From assembly GCA_002069725.1 (NCBI GenBank), contig MWBW01000015.1, forward strand, positions 1 through 52,119: a stretch of 52,119 nucleotides of DNA, in the 5' to 3' direction. The notes beneath the pieces are model-generated. The model saw nothing but the letters and a program-made list of their open reading frames with translations, did no database searches and had not been told where the DNA came from. A program made the translations under genes and the position numbers. Positions within the stretch are counted from its first letter, which is position 1. The number at the start of each line of letters is the position of its first letter. The stretch is from Firmicutes bacterium ADurb.Bin248. Lineage in GTDB: Bacteria > Bacillota > Clostridia > Christensenellales > CAG-138. Below, one piece after another: positions 25,956 to 34,078 of this stretch.

Positions 25956-26757
25956 CGCGCCTTCCTTTCAACACGACGTTGTCGATGAACCACGCCGCGC
26001 CGTCGTCCTCGCAGCGGGGCGCGACCACGTCCGCGGCACCGAGCGCCTCTTCGTGCGCGTCCGCGACCGCGCAGCCCGTGCCCGCCCAGCGGATCATTTC
26101 CACGTCGAGCAGGTTGTCCCCCATCGCGGCGACCTCGTCCCGCGAGAAGCCCATATGATCCGCCGCCCATTTGAGCGCGCTTCCCTTGTGCGCGCCGGGA
26201 TCGTTGAACTCGATGAAGCCCGCCTTCGAGCCGGATACCTTGAAACGTCCCTCGTAGCGCCTCTGAAGCATGGGAATCAACGCGTCGGCGCGGTCGCTCC
26301 GGGCGATGAAGAGCACCTTGGGCACGTTCTCCCAGCGCCTGTCCGTCAGATCGGGTACGATCCTGAAGGGCAGGCCGAGGAAGCTCTTGTATCGGACGGC
26401 GTATTCGTTCTCGCGCTCGTACACCACCGTGTCGCCCTGATAGAGCTGCGCGTGGACGCCCAGTTCGTGCGAGAGCGAGAAAAGCTCCGCGACGTCCTCC
26501 GGCTTGAGGGATGCCGTGTGGAGCGCCTTTCCGGTTCGCGTGTCGTTGACGACGCTGCCGCCGTAGTTGACGACGGGCCCTTCGATCCCGAGCGCCTTCC
26601 AGATCGGGGTGGAGCCGAGCAGGCCGCGCCCCGTGGCGAGCGTCACGAACACGCCCGCGTCCTGTGCGCGGCGTATGGCCGCGAGGTTGCCGGGAGATAC
26701 CGTGTCCGCTTTTTTGGTGAGCGTATCGTCGATGTCGAACGCGACGAGTTTGATCAT
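25948..26757 (-). CDS. HAD hydrolase, Cof type
   Basis: 269 residues. Motif I FDIDDTLT at residues 7-14, motif II TLATGRG, a C2-type cap in the middle, Lys in HKGSALKWA, and motif IV AAMGDNLLDVEMI. Such proteins are sugar-phosphate or flavin phosphatases; the substrate cannot be told. The ATG at 26757 shares bases with the uvrC stop (ATGA) and AAAGGAGA lies upstream within uvrC, so the pair is translationally coupled. Longer readings further upstream lie inside uvrC and are not used. Confidence 0.9.
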   Translation of the reverse strand: MIKLVAFDIDDTLTKKADTVSPGNLAAIRRAQDAGVFVTLATGRGLLGSTPIWKALGIEGPVVNYGGSVVNDTRTGKALHTASLKPEDVAELFSLSHELGVHAQLYQGDTVVYERENEYAVRYKSFLGLPFRIVPDLTDRRWENVPKVLFIARSDRADALIPMLQRRYEGRFKVSGSKAGFIEFNDPGAHKGSALKWAADHMGFSRDEVAAMGDNLLDVEMIRWAGTGCAVADAHEEALGAADVVAPRCEDDGAAWFIDNVVLKGRRDG

Positions 26758-28595
26758 TCCCCGTTCTCCTTTGGCTGATGAAAATAATCGTAGACCGCCT
26801 GCGCGGCGGGCTTGGTCATGCCCTTGACGGCGGCGAGCTGCTCGACGGACGCCGATGCGATGGCGTCGCGCGTGACAAGGGCGTCGAACAGGAGCCTCTT
26901 TCTCCGTTCGCCCACGCCCTCTATGGCGTCGAGCTCCGAGAAGAGCGCGGTCTTCATATGAAGGCTCCTGTGGTAGGTGATGGCGAAGCGGTGCGCTTCG
27001 TCGCGGATGCGCTGGAGCATGTGCAGCGCGCCGTCGCCGCGCCCGAGCACGACGGGCTCGTCCGAATCGGGCAAAACGATCTCCTCGTTGCGCTCTGCCA
27101 GGCCGATGCAGGGGATGTGCGACAGTTCTTTTTCGGATAGCACATCGAGCGCGGCGTCGAGCTGCGTCCTGCCGCCGTCCACGATGAGAAGGTCGGGCAG
27201 TACCGCGAAGCGCTCGTCCGTTTCGGCGCGCGCGAACCTGCGCGAGAGCGCCTCGCGCATGGCGGCGAGGTCGTCGCCGCCCGCTTCCTGGCGGATGCGG
27301 AAGCGCCGGTATTCCTTGGGCGCGGGCTTTCCGTTGAGGAACACCACCATGCTCGAGACCGTGTCCCGCCCGCGGATGTGCGAGTTGTCGAAGCACTCCA
27401 CGCGCTCCGGCACCGCGTCGAGGCCTATGATGGCGGAAAGCCGCGCGAGCGCGCCCTCGTTGCGCTCCCAGGCGCGGTGCTCAAGCTCGCGCTGCTTTTG
27501 GATGGTATCCTGCCCGTTCTTTCTTGCCATATCGACGAGCTCGCGCTTCTCGCCGCGCATGGGGTTCAGCAGCGACACCGCGCCGCCGCGGATCGACCTG
27601 AGCCACTCGGCGAGCTCCCCGGCGTTGTCCGGCATGTCCGCCACTAAAACTTCCCTTGGGATCGCGCCCGACTCGCTGTAATACTGCTGGAGGAACGCGG
27701 CCGTCACATCCTTGGCGGGCTCGTCGGCGCAGGTCATGGAGAAGTGCCGCGTGCCCACGATGCTGCCGCCGCGCACGAAGATCGCGAACATCAGCGCGTC
27801 GTTCCCGTCGCGCGCGAGCGCGAAGGCGTCGCGCTCCGCGCCCGTGGCGGTCATGGCGCGCTGCTTCTCGCCCATGGCCTCTATGGCGGCGATGCGGTCG
27901 CGGCAGCGGGCGGCTTTCTCGAACTCGAGGGCTTCGCTGTATTCGATCATCCGGCTTTTGAGCATGCCGATCACGGGCGCGGCGTCCCCCTCGAGGAAGG
28001 CGCACACGCGCGCGAGGAGCTGGTGGTATTCCTCGCGGCTGACTTTGCCCGAGCAGGGCGCGCAGCATTTGCCCAGGTGGTACATCAAGCAGGGCCGCTC
28101 GTTTTTTGTTATGGCCCGCCTGATGTCCTTGCGGCAGTGGCGCACGGGGAAATCCTCGGAAATGCAGTTGAGCGCGTCGCGCAGGGCGCCCGCCGAGAGG
28201 TAGGGGCCGAAGTAGCGCGCGCCGTCGTTGGCCGCGCGGCGCACGACCTCGAAGCGCGGAAAATCCTGTTTTGTGTCGAGTCGCACATAAGGGAAATGTT
28301 TGTCGTCCTTGAGCAATATATTGTATCGGGGCTGCATGTCCTTGGTCATGGCGGCCTCGAGGGTCAGCGCCTCGGTTTCGTTGGCGACGAGTATGTATTC
28401 GAAGTCCGCGATGTGGCTCACGAGCGCGGCGACCTTGGGCGAGCGGTTCTTATCCGTGCGGAAATACGAGCGCACGCGGTTCTTGAGGTTTACCGCCTTG
28501 CCCACGTAGATGACCTGCCCCGCCGCGTCGAGCATGCGGTATACGCCCGGCGCGTCCGGCAGCAGCTTGAGCTTTTGCGCGATGCGTTCGTTCAT
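26754..28595 (-). CDS. uvrC: excinuclease ABC subunit C
   Basis: 613 residues, normal length. GIY-YIG nuclease domain (GVYRMLDAAGQVIYVGKAVNLK given as GVYRM and VIYVGKAVNLK), Cys cluster CLMYHLGKCCAPCSG, UVR motif, RNase-H-like C-terminal nuclease (ECFDNSHIRG ... VVDGG-type IVDGGRTQLDA), and HhH motifs at the end (IEGVGERRKRLLFD). It makes both incisions in nucleotide excision repair. Start is taken at the ATG 28595 (MNERIAQKLK). The -10 box TATAAT ends 7 bases before that ATG, so the message is probably leaderless; an ATG 9 bases upstream lies inside the -10 box and cannot be used. Confidence 0.95.
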   Translation of the reverse strand: MNERIAQKLKLLPDAPGVYRMLDAAGQVIYVGKAVNLKNRVRSYFRTDKNRSPKVAALVSHIADFEYILVANETEALTLEAAMTKDMQPRYNILLKDDKHFPYVRLDTKQDFPRFEVVRRAANDGARYFGPYLSAGALRDALNCISEDFPVRHCRKDIRRAITKNERPCLMYHLGKCCAPCSGKVSREEYHQLLARVCAFLEGDAAPVIGMLKSRMIEYSEALEFEKAARCRDRIAAIEAMGEKQRAMTATGAERDAFALARDGNDALMFAIFVRGGSIVGTRHFSMTCADEPAKDVTAAFLQQYYSESGAIPREVLVADMPDNAGELAEWLRSIRGGAVSLLNPMRGEKRELVDMARKNGQDTIQKQRELEHRAWERNEGALARLSAIIGLDAVPERVECFDNSHIRGRDTVSSMVVFLNGKPAPKEYRRFRIRQEAGGDDLAAMREALSRRFARAETDERFAVLPDLLIVDGGRTQLDAALDVLSEKELSHIPCIGLAERNEEIVLPDSDEPVVLGRGDGALHMLQRIRDEAHRFAITYHRSLHMKTALFSELDAIEGVGERRKRLLFDALVTRDAIASASVEQLAAVKGMTKPAAQAVYDYFHQPKENGE

Positions 28596-28602
28596 GTTTC
28601 CC

Positions 28603-28631
28603 ATTATAAGTTGAAGCGGGGGAATTGGCAA
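28603..28631 (-). promoter_or_regulatory. uvrC operon promoter
   Basis: TTGCCA (28631-28626), 17-base spacer, perfect TATAAT (28608-28603), all on the minus strand. Transcription should begin near 28596, next to the uvrC ATG. No LexA-type site was recognised. Confidence 0.75.
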
Positions 28632-28734
28632 GAATGACCGGATGCAACGCGGCGCGCCTCTGTTGCGTTATATACGATAGGGGTCACGCTTTCGCGCCGC
28701 TTTTTATAAATAATAAACAGGGAGGGTTCGCCGC

Positions 28735-28824
28735 ATGAAGATACTCAAGGGCCTCGCCATATTCGCGGCCGTCGTGGACGCAGTGCTGCTCGTGTGGCTT
28801 CTCGTGCGCGCGGGCGTGCTCTGA
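28735..28824 (+). CDS. 29-residue single-helix membrane peptide
   Basis: Reads MKILKGLAIFAAVVDAVLL followed by VWLLVRAGVL and TGA: a short basic start and one hydrophobic helix. GGGAGGG lies 8 bases before the ATG, a stronger ribosome site than that of the next gene, which starts 12 bases later. No known family. It may be a real small membrane protein or a leader peptide that couples translation to the next gene. Confidence 0.5.
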   Translation: MKILKGLAIFAAVVDAVLLVWLLVRAGVL

Positions 28825-28836
28825 GATGCGCCGGCA

Positions 28837-29358
28837 ATGAAAAAGTTTTTGTATATCGTGCTGTCGTTGATCGCCATAACAGGGCTTATCGTCGCATTAT
28901 TTGCCCGCGTGCCGTTTGACGGCGGCGCATCCCCGGTTGCGCAGGCCAATCAGCGCGAGGATCTGGCCGTGGAGCTTTCGCGGGATGCGTTCGGCGTTGC
29001 GCCGGATACGCTTTCGTATTCCGTGACGAACAACAGGGAAGTCCCGGTGGGCGTATTCCGGCACGCGAGCATCGAGCGGCTGGCCGGCGGGGAGTGGCGC
29101 GCACTCAAGATGAACCTGAAGAATTCGCGCATCGCGGACTCCGACGACATGTGGTATTGCGTTGAAATCAAGCCCGGCGCGACTTATGATAACTGGATTT
29201 TTCTCAAAGCCTACGGCAACCTGTTCAAACGCGGCGAATATCGTCTCGTGATCGGGTTATTCCCTTATTCCGAAGGCAGCATCGACGGCTTCACGGAGCA
29301 TGTCTGTTCCGGGAACTGCGAACACTTCTATATGACGGCGGGCTTCAAAATAAAATGA
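28837..29358 (+). CDS. exported Ig-like domain protein
   Basis: 173 residues. N-terminal signal or anchor (MKKFLYIVLSLIAITGLIVALF), then about 130 residues of predicted beta structure: LSYSVTNNREVPVGVFRHASIERL, GGEWRALKM, and the late strand GEYRLVIGLFPY. This resembles the bacterial Ig-like domain found in small Firmicutes lipoproteins (Big_14 type): unequal-strand pattern of a VTNN turn, an E-x-L basic strand and a final Y-R-L-x-I-G strand. There is no lipobox. Its ribosome site is weak, and it follows the 29-codon frame by 12 bases. Confidence 0.65.
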   Translation: MKKFLYIVLSLIAITGLIVALFARVPFDGGASPVAQANQREDLAVELSRDAFGVAPDTLSYSVTNNREVPVGVFRHASIERLAGGEWRALKMNLKNSRIADSDDMWYCVEIKPGATYDNWIFLKAYGNLFKRGEYRLVIGLFPYSEGSIDGFTEHVCSGNCEHFYMTAGFKIK

Positions 29359-29368
29359 TCCCTAAAGA

Positions 29369-30109
29369 TCACCGAAACAATCTGACCCGCTCCCGAAACA
29401 CCCGGCTCACGACCTCGCACAGCAGCGCCCCGCGCCCGCAGGAGAGGTCGTAGACGATGATCGACTCCGGCGCGAGGCCGAGCAATATGCTGATCAGGCC
29501 CTCGCGTCCCGTGTTCTCGCAGTTGATGCGCGCGCCGCCCGCGCCCGTGAGCGTGCAGCTCCCGTCCGCGTTCAAAACGAGGCAGACCTCCTTGGTGCGC
29601 GGCGGCTGCATGCGCGCGAAGGAGGCGAGCACCGCCATCAGCTCGAGGTAATCCCCGCGAAGCACGAGCGTGTCCGCGGCCTTGCCCGCCGCGGCCGCGA
29701 AAAGCGCGAGCAGCTCGCGCAGGCGAAAGCGCATGAAGCCTTCGAGGTTGGTTTCATCCGAAAACTCGATGTGGGTCAATATCTTTTCCCGCACGCGCTC
29801 GCGCGTTTTAGGGCCGAAGGCGCGCTGGGCGAGGCGTTCGGCCTCGGGCAGCACTACGCGCTTCTCCTCGGGGGAAAGCGCGAGCTCCTCCACCGCGAGG
29901 GCGATCTCACGCCGGGCGGCCTCGTCGAGCAAAACGTCGCACAGCGCGAGGGCGAGCGTATACTCGTCCGACGCCGAGCGAAGATACGCCACCGCGCGCT
30001 TCTCGCCCGCGTCCGAGAGGTTCAGCCCGCTCTGCGCGCCGAGCTTCGCCGCGAGCGCCGCCGCCGGGTCGAATTCATATCTCTGCGTGGTAATCACATG
30101 TTCCCTCAT
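29369..30109 (-). CDS. ytxC: YtxC-like protein
   Basis: 246 residues, soluble, helix-rich, ending in a mixed region (KEVCLVLNADGSCTLTG ... IIVYDLSCGRGALLCEVVSRVF). The pattern FMRFRLRELL in the middle, and the TNLEGFMRFR segment, match the YtxC family, a putative sporulation protein. In Bacillus subtilis ytxC neighbours a threonyl-tRNA synthetase gene, and here thrS is the divergent neighbour, which supports the call. The start is ATG 30109, after GGGGGA; a longer reading begins upstream without a ribosome site. Role unknown. Confidence 0.75.
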   Translation of the reverse strand: MREHVITTQRYEFDPAAALAAKLGAQSGLNLSDAGEKRAVAYLRSASDEYTLALALCDVLLDEAARREIALAVEELALSPEEKRVVLPEAERLAQRAFGPKTRERVREKILTHIEFSDETNLEGFMRFRLRELLALFAAAAGKAADTLVLRGDYLELMAVLASFARMQPPRTKEVCLVLNADGSCTLTGAGGARINCENTGREGLISILLGLAPESIIVYDLSCGRGALLCEVVSRVFRERVRLFR

Positions 30110-30322
30110 GCATTCCCCCGTAACAGTCTCTGATGCAGGATATTCAAAAGTATGCCCGCCTGACAGCGAATCAGCAGTGGGAAAGCGAGGGCGCGCGGAC
30201 AATAAAAGCCCGAATTTTGCTTGTTTCAAAAAAGGTTCCACAAAACGCGGCGATTCTTTTTTTTATTTCCGGACCCGCGCGCGGTTCCCGCCGTGCTTTC
30301 GCGCCCGAACCCCGTGCGGGCC

Positions 30323-30351
30323 TTGACAAGAGTTCGCGCGTCCGCTATAAT
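30323..30351 (+). promoter_or_regulatory. consensus thrS promoter
   Basis: Perfect TTGACA (30323-30328), 17-base spacer, perfect TATAAT (30346-30351). Transcription should begin near 30358 and pass through the T-box leader. Confidence 0.9.
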
Positions 30352-30357
30352 TTTATG

Positions 30358-30576
30358 ATGATATCATCCCGCGGGATGATACGGGAAGAGTACCCGGTTT
30401 TACGCCCGGTCAGAGAGACGCGCCAAGGCTGCGAGCGCGTTCGGGCAATTCGGGGGAAGACCGCCCCGTTGACCGCGGGCGCGCGGGCGCGATACAGCCC
30501 TGTGAGTGGGTTTTCCAATTGAGGTGGAACCGCGGACAGCAATGTTCGTCCTCAGCGTATGCTGGGGGCGTTTTTT
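30358..30576 (+). promoter_or_regulatory. T-box leader of thrS (Thr, specifier ACC)
   Basis: Stem I marks: GGGAAGAGTA near 30391, CAGAGAGAC near 30412, a head loop with GGCTGCGAG, then GAA-G-ACC-GCC at about 30456-30465. By the usual GAA-N-codon layout the specifier is ACC (30460-30462), a threonine codon. The T-box sequence GAGGTGGAACCGCGG is at 30521-30535 and the terminator (CGTCCTCAGC / GCTGGGGGCG plus six T) at 30547-30576. Uncharged tRNA-Thr should allow read-through. Confidence 0.93.
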
Positions 30577-30616
30577 GTAGGCGGAATATATGGAATATGA
30601 TTTGGAGGATGAAAAT

Positions 30617-32527
30617 ATGGTGAACATCACGTTCCCCGACGGCTCCCAAAGGGAGTTCGAGCAGGGCGTCACGGCCCTGGACGTGGCCGCGGCCATCAGC
30701 CCGCGGCTTAAAAAGGCGACGCTCGCGGCCGAAATCGACGGCGAAAGGCGCGACGCGTTCGCGCCCATCGAAAAGGACTGCAAGCTGAAGCTATTGACCT
30801 TCGAGGACGAGGGCGGCCGCTGGGCGTACCGCCACACGGCCTCGCACATGCTCGCGCAGGCGGTAAAGCGGCTCTATCCGGGCGCGATACTCGCCATCGG
30901 CCCCGCCATCGAAAACGGCTTCTACTACGACTTTGATACCGAGCGCGCTTTCACGCCCGAGGATCTCGCCGCCATCGAAAAGGAGATCGAGAAGATCGAG
31001 AAGGAGGAGCTTTCCGTCTCGCGCTTCGAGCTGCCGCGCGAGGAGGCCATAGCCTATATGGAGAAGCGCGGCGAGCCCTACAAGGTGGAGCTCATCCGCG
31101 ACCTTCCCGAGGATGCGGCCATCAGCTTCTACCAGCAGGGCGAGTTCGTCGATCTCTGCGCGGGCCCGCACGTCGAGAATACGGGCAAGGTCAAAAACAT
31201 CAAGCTCATGAGCCTCGCGGGCGCGTACTGGCGCGGCAGCGAGAAGAACAAGATGCTCCAGCGCATCTACGGCACGGCCTTCGAGAAAAAGGCGGCTCTG
31301 GACGAATACCTCACGCGCATCGAGGAGGCCAAGAAGCGCGACCACAGGAAGCTGGGGCGCGAGCTTGGGCTGTTTATGATCGCGGACGAGGGCCCGGGCT
31401 TCCCGTTCTTCCTGCCCAAGGGAACGGTTTTGAAAAACGCGCTCATCGAGTGCTGGCGCGAGGCGCACAAGCGCTACGGCTATGTGGAGATCTCAACGCC
31501 CGTCATTTTGAGCCGCGGACTCTGGGAGAGGAGCGGGCACTGGGATCACTATAAAAACAACATGTACACGACCGTCATAGACGAGGCGGATTATTCCATC
31601 AAGCCCATGAACTGCCCCGGCGGCATGCTCGTATACAAGGCGGAGCCGCATTCCTACCGGGATCTGCCTCTGCGCGTGGCGGAGCTTGGGCTGGTGCACC
31701 GGCACGAACTTTCCGGCGCGCTGCACGGCCTGTTCCGCGTGCGCTGCTTCACGCAGGACGACGCGCACATCTTCATGACCTGGGATCAGATGAAGGATGA
31801 GATCGTGAGCACCGTGAAGCTGTTCGACGAGATGTATTCCCTTTTCGGCCTCAAGTATAAGATCGAGCTTTCCACCATGCCCGAGGATCACATGGGCGAA
31901 AAGGAAACATGGGATTTCGCGACGGAAACGCTCAAGCAGGCCATTTGCGAAACGGGGAAGCCGTTCGAGATCAACGAGGGCGACGGCGCGTTCTACGGGC
32001 CCAAGCTCGACTTCCATCTGGAGGATTCCATAGGCCGCACATGGCAGTGCGGCACGATACAGCTCGACATGCAGATGCCTGAGCGCTTCGAACTCGAATA
32101 CATCGGCGCGGACGGCGAAAGGCACCGCCCGGTGATGGTCCACCGCGCGCTTTTCGGCTCGATCGAGCGCTTTATCGGCGTCATAACGGAGCACTTCGCG
32201 GGCGCCTTCCCGACGTGGCTCGCGCCCGTGCAGGTCAAGGTGCTGGCGATGACGGACCGCAACCAGGCTGCTGCCGAAAACGTCGCGCGCGAGCTTGAAA
32301 CGTACAACGTGCGCGTCGAGCGCGACTTCAGGAACGAGAAGATCGGCTTCAAGATCCGCGAGGCGCAGATGCAGAAGATCCCCTACATGCTGATCGTCGG
32401 CGACAAGGAGGAGGAGGGCGGCGTGGTCGCGGTGCGCTCGAGGAGGAAGGGCGACGTGGGCGCGATGCCGCTTGCGGAGTTCGCGCGGCAGATCAACCAA
32501 GAGATACTGACCCGCGCGCGCGATTGA
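30617..32527 (+). CDS. thrS: threonyl-tRNA synthetase
   Basis: 636 residues, normal length. TGS domain 1-60 (VNITFPDGSQREFEQGVTAL as its start), editing domain with HTASHMLAQAVKRLYPGA (HxxxH), catalytic class II core with motif 2 region LVHRHELSGALHGLFRVRCF (noted in part as HRHELSGALHG) and motif 3 MVHRALFGSIERF, and the anticodon-binding domain to the end. It charges tRNA-Thr in the cytoplasm. The ATG at 30617 is chosen because GGAGG lies 8 bases upstream; an earlier ATG at 30590 has no site. Followed in the same direction by DUF1292 and LD-carboxypeptidase genes. Confidence 0.97.
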   Translation: MVNITFPDGSQREFEQGVTALDVAAAISPRLKKATLAAEIDGERRDAFAPIEKDCKLKLLTFEDEGGRWAYRHTASHMLAQAVKRLYPGAILAIGPAIENGFYYDFDTERAFTPEDLAAIEKEIEKIEKEELSVSRFELPREEAIAYMEKRGEPYKVELIRDLPEDAAISFYQQGEFVDLCAGPHVENTGKVKNIKLMSLAGAYWRGSEKNKMLQRIYGTAFEKKAALDEYLTRIEEAKKRDHRKLGRELGLFMIADEGPGFPFFLPKGTVLKNALIECWREAHKRYGYVEISTPVILSRGLWERSGHWDHYKNNMYTTVIDEADYSIKPMNCPGGMLVYKAEPHSYRDLPLRVAELGLVHRHELSGALHGLFRVRCFTQDDAHIFMTWDQMKDEIVSTVKLFDEMYSLFGLKYKIELSTMPEDHMGEKETWDFATETLKQAICETGKPFEINEGDGAFYGPKLDFHLEDSIGRTWQCGTIQLDMQMPERFELEYIGADGERHRPVMVHRALFGSIERFIGVITEHFAGAFPTWLAPVQVKVLAMTDRNQAAAENVARELETYNVRVERDFRNEKIGFKIREAQMQKIPYMLIVGDKEEEGGVVAVRSRRKGDVGAMPLAEFARQINQEILTRARD

Positions 32528-32541
32528 AACGGGAGGGTTAT

Positions 32542-32847
32542 ATGGCAAAAATCGAGAGTCAGGGCGAAAAGGACGTCATCGTGCTGCTCGACGAGGGCGG
32601 CGAGCCCGCGCGCTTCGCGCATGTTCTGACCTTCTTCTACGAGGGCGCGCGCTACGTGGCGCTTGTGCCCGAGGAGGAGGCGGACGACGACGAGGCCGAG
32701 GTCGTGCTGCTTCGCATCGAGGAGAAGGACGGCGGGGACGTCTATGTTTCCATAGACAACGAGGTACTGCTCGACGAGGTGTTCAACGAGTTCCTCGACC
32801 TGATGGATGAACTCGAGGGCGGGGAATCCGGCCGGGAGGGCGAGTGA
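32542..32847 (+). CDS. DUF1292 (YrzB-like) protein
   Basis: 101 residues, very acidic. The pattern DVIVLLDEGGEPARFAHVLTF, YVALVPEEEADDDEAEVVLLRIEEKDG and a closing DEVFNEFLDLMDE matches DUF1292, a small Firmicutes family of unknown role. ATG at 32542 follows GGGAGGG. Its stop overlaps the next start (GTGA). Confidence 0.88.
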   Translation: MAKIESQGEKDVIVLLDEGGEPARFAHVLTFFYEGARYVALVPEEEADDDEAEVVLLRIEEKDGGDVYVSIDNEVLLDEVFNEFLDLMDELEGGESGREGE

Positions 32848-33764
32848 GCATGGGCGCGCTTTTAAGGCCAAGGCTTTTCCCCGGCGCGCGCGTGGCGCTG
32901 CTCGGCCCCTCGAGCCACATCGGCGAGGGTAAGCTCGAGCGCTGCGTGCGGGCGGCCGAGTCGCTCGGCCTCGTGCCGGTCGTATATGAGAGCGCTGACG
33001 CGCGCCGCGGCTACCTGAGCGGGCCGGACGCGCTTCGCGCGGCCGACCTTAACGCGGCGTTCGCGGATCAAACCATCGACGGCATCTGGCCTACGCGCGG
33101 CGGCTACGGCGCGCACCGGCTGCTGCCGCTGCTCGATTTCGATTCGATCCGCGCCAACCCCAAGTTCTTCGGCGGCTACAGCGACATCACGGCGCTGCTC
33201 ACGGCCATCACGCAGGATTGCGGCTTCGTGACGTATCACTGTCCCATGGCGGGCGCCGACGCGTTTGAAAATCAGGACGAATATACGATCGCGCGCGTGA
33301 AAGCCCTCTTTTTGGGAGAAAAGGGAAACTACGCGAATCCCGAAGGCAGGCCGCCGGGCAAGCTGAACGGCGGGCGCGCGGACGGGCCGCTTTGCGGCGG
33401 CAACCTCTCGCTGCTCGCGGCGTCGGTGGGCACGCCCTGGGAGATCGACACGAAGGGGAAGATCCTCTTCATCGAGGACGTCAACGAGCAGCCTTACCGC
33501 GTGGACGCGTTTTTGACGCAGTTGAGGAACGCGGGCAAGCTCGACGGCTGCGCGGGCATCCTGGTCGGCCAGTTCACCGAATGCGCGGCGGAAAAGCCCG
33601 AACAGTCTCTGACGCTGGACGAGGTGTTCGAGGACTTTCTGGCCCCGACGGGCAAACCCGTCATTACGAACGTAGTCTGCGGCCATTGCGTGCCGAGCAT
33701 GAGCCTGCCCATGGGCGTTGCGTTCTTCATGGACGCGGATCTCGGGATATTCGGGGAAATATAG
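32844..33764 (+). CDS. LD-carboxypeptidase (peptidase S66, LdcA/MccF family)
   Basis: 306 residues from GTG 32844 (304 if the ATG at 32850 is used; GGGAGGG suits either). No signal peptide. N-terminal Rossmann-like part with IWPTRGGYGAHRLLPLLD, nucleophile Ser113 in GYSDITALL, Glu211 in LFIEDVNEQPYRVD and His281 in CGHCVPSMSLPMG. These form the Ser-His-Glu triad of S66 enzymes, which remove the terminal D-Ala from murein tetrapeptides during recycling. It lies after thrS-DUF1292, and complements the peptide transporter and NlpC/P60 enzyme elsewhere in the window. Confidence 0.9.
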   Translation: MSMGALLRPRLFPGARVALLGPSSHIGEGKLERCVRAAESLGLVPVVYESADARRGYLSGPDALRAADLNAAFADQTIDGIWPTRGGYGAHRLLPLLDFDSIRANPKFFGGYSDITALLTAITQDCGFVTYHCPMAGADAFENQDEYTIARVKALFLGEKGNYANPEGRPPGKLNGGRADGPLCGGNLSLLAASVGTPWEIDTKGKILFIEDVNEQPYRVDAFLTQLRNAGKLDGCAGILVGQFTECAAEKPEQSLTLDEVFEDFLAPTGKPVITNVVCGHCVPSMSLPMGVAFFMDADLGIFGEI

Positions 33765-33798
33765 GCCGGGTTTGGCCAAGGCGCGCCGGGAAAACCGG

Positions 33799-33824
33799 GA
33801 CAGGGAGCGGGTGAGCCGCTCCCT
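33799..33824 (+). terminator. terminator hairpin after the carboxypeptidase gene, left copy of a direct repeat
   Basis: AGGGAGCGG and CCGCTCCCT pair perfectly over GTGAG, followed by TTTG. The unit GACAGG-NN-GCGG ... TGAGCCGCTCCCT is repeated at 34796-34825. Confidence 0.65.
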
Positions 33825-33826
33825 TT

Positions 33827-33931
33827 GAAGTAGACAGCGTAAATAAAAAAGCTGTCACGGAGAGCGCCATTCTTGACTTAAAAGACTTGAACAATACCTT
33901 TACAACAACGAGAGATACCAATTACGGTTAG
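33827..33931 (+). pseudogene. possible 3' remnant of a foreign gene
   Basis: An open frame of 34 codons without start codon, ending in TAG at 33929-33931. It reads EVDSVNKKAVTESAI, LDLKDLNNTF, TTTRDTNYG: normal-looking protein composition in AT-rich DNA unlike the neighbours. It begins at the island edge. It may be the tail of a gene cut by the event that made the island, or chance. Confidence 0.25.
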
Positions 33932-33991
33932 GTAGGCTTGCCCGATGGAGTATCGTGCGCTGTTACATGCAGTATGATCAACTTTAAGTTT

Positions 33992-34057
33992 ATTTACGTA
34001 AATACGTATTGACGGATATAACGAACTGCGTTAAGATGGTGGTGCGTAGTTACGTAA
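33992..34057 (+). promoter_or_regulatory. promoter and palindromic operators of the HTH gene
   Basis: TTGACG (34009-34014), 17 bases, TAAGAT (34032-34037). Perfect palindromes ATTTACGTAAAT (33992-34003) and AATACGTATT (34001-34010) overlap just before and into the -35, and TTACGTAA recurs at 34050-34057, downstream of the start point. The layout suggests repression, perhaps by the encoded regulator. Confidence 0.55.
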
Positions 34058-34078
34058 TAATATTAAAGGAGAGTCGAC

